NCBI GenBank assembly: GCA_002315285.1
Contig: DCGR01000076.1
Location: forward strand, 13,062 to 20,592
Origin: Bacteroides sp. UBA1773
GTDB lineage: Bacteria > Bacteroidota > Bacteroidia > Bacteroidales > Bacteroidaceae
Length of the DNA: 7,531 nucleotides
Direction of reading: 5' to 3'
Shown here: piece by piece, positions 7,501-7,531 of the stretch
Layout: each line of letters begins with the position of its first letter
Position numbering within the stretch: position 1 is the stretch's first letter
Program-made: the position numbers and the translations under genes
The notes under the pieces: generated by a model
Database searches by the model: none
Seen by the model: the letters and a program-made list of their open reading frames with translations, nothing else
What the model was told of the DNA's origin: nothing

Positions 7501-7531
7501 CTTCGTGTTGACCTGAGCTCGCGAAGGTCAA
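7501..7531 (+). terminator. Possible terminator stem after the barrel gene, cut by the window end
   Basis: Two competing inverted repeats start 11 bp after the stop codon: CTTCG (7501-7505) with CGAAG (7522-7526), and TTGACC (7508-7513) with GGTCAA (7526-7531), the second closing around a GAGCTC palindrome (7515-7520). Whether a T run follows cannot be seen because the window ends here. Confidence 0.35.

Noticed and set aside
1..7531. CRISPR arrays, insertion sequences, defence or toxin-antitoxin genes
   Set aside because: No spaced direct repeats, transposase motifs or terminal repeats were seen; the window is almost entirely filled by three large intact coding regions.

Overview
The window looks like chromosomal DNA from a gut-type Bacteroidales, most likely Prevotella or a close relative. 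The evidence is an aspartyl-tRNA synthetase with Bacteroidetes-style motifs, gene starts without classical Shine-Dalgarno sites, perfect TAnnTTTG-type -7 promoter boxes, an exported glycoside hydrolase of the GH106 (alpha-L-rhamnosidase-like) type, and a plug-plus-barrel outer-membrane protein typical of this phylum. Genus is inferred from general resemblance only.

Layout. Positions 1-51 hold the 5' part of a tRNA-Gly(CCC) gene on the minus strand, cut by the window edge. A 98-bp spacer (52-149) carries two back-to-back promoters, one for the tRNA and one for aspS. aspS (150-1928) is complete and is followed by a hairpin with a T run (1940-1984), a probable terminator. A large exported GH106-like enzyme follows (2022-5456, 1144 aa). 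After a 98-bp gap comes a 644-aa outer-membrane beta-barrel protein with a short plug-like N-terminus (5555-7489). The window ends in inverted repeats (7501-7531) that may be the start of a terminator. No intergenic stretch exceeds 100 bp, and all four genes look intact apart from the window-truncated tRNA.

How the genes may work together. The tRNA and aspS are translation housekeeping genes, separated from the rest by the terminator. The hydrolase and the barrel are co-directional and both carry export signals, so they may form a small glycan-processing unit in which the enzyme trims a (possibly rhamnose-containing) glycan and the barrel sits in the outer membrane. No SusC/SusD pair, sensor or regulator is visible here, so this is not a canonical polysaccharide utilisation locus within the window, and the functional link rests on proximity only. 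Nothing here clearly amounts to a new defence, mobile or RNA system. The most unusual items are the reduced TonB-receptor-like barrel without a SusD partner and the atypical start of the hydrolase.
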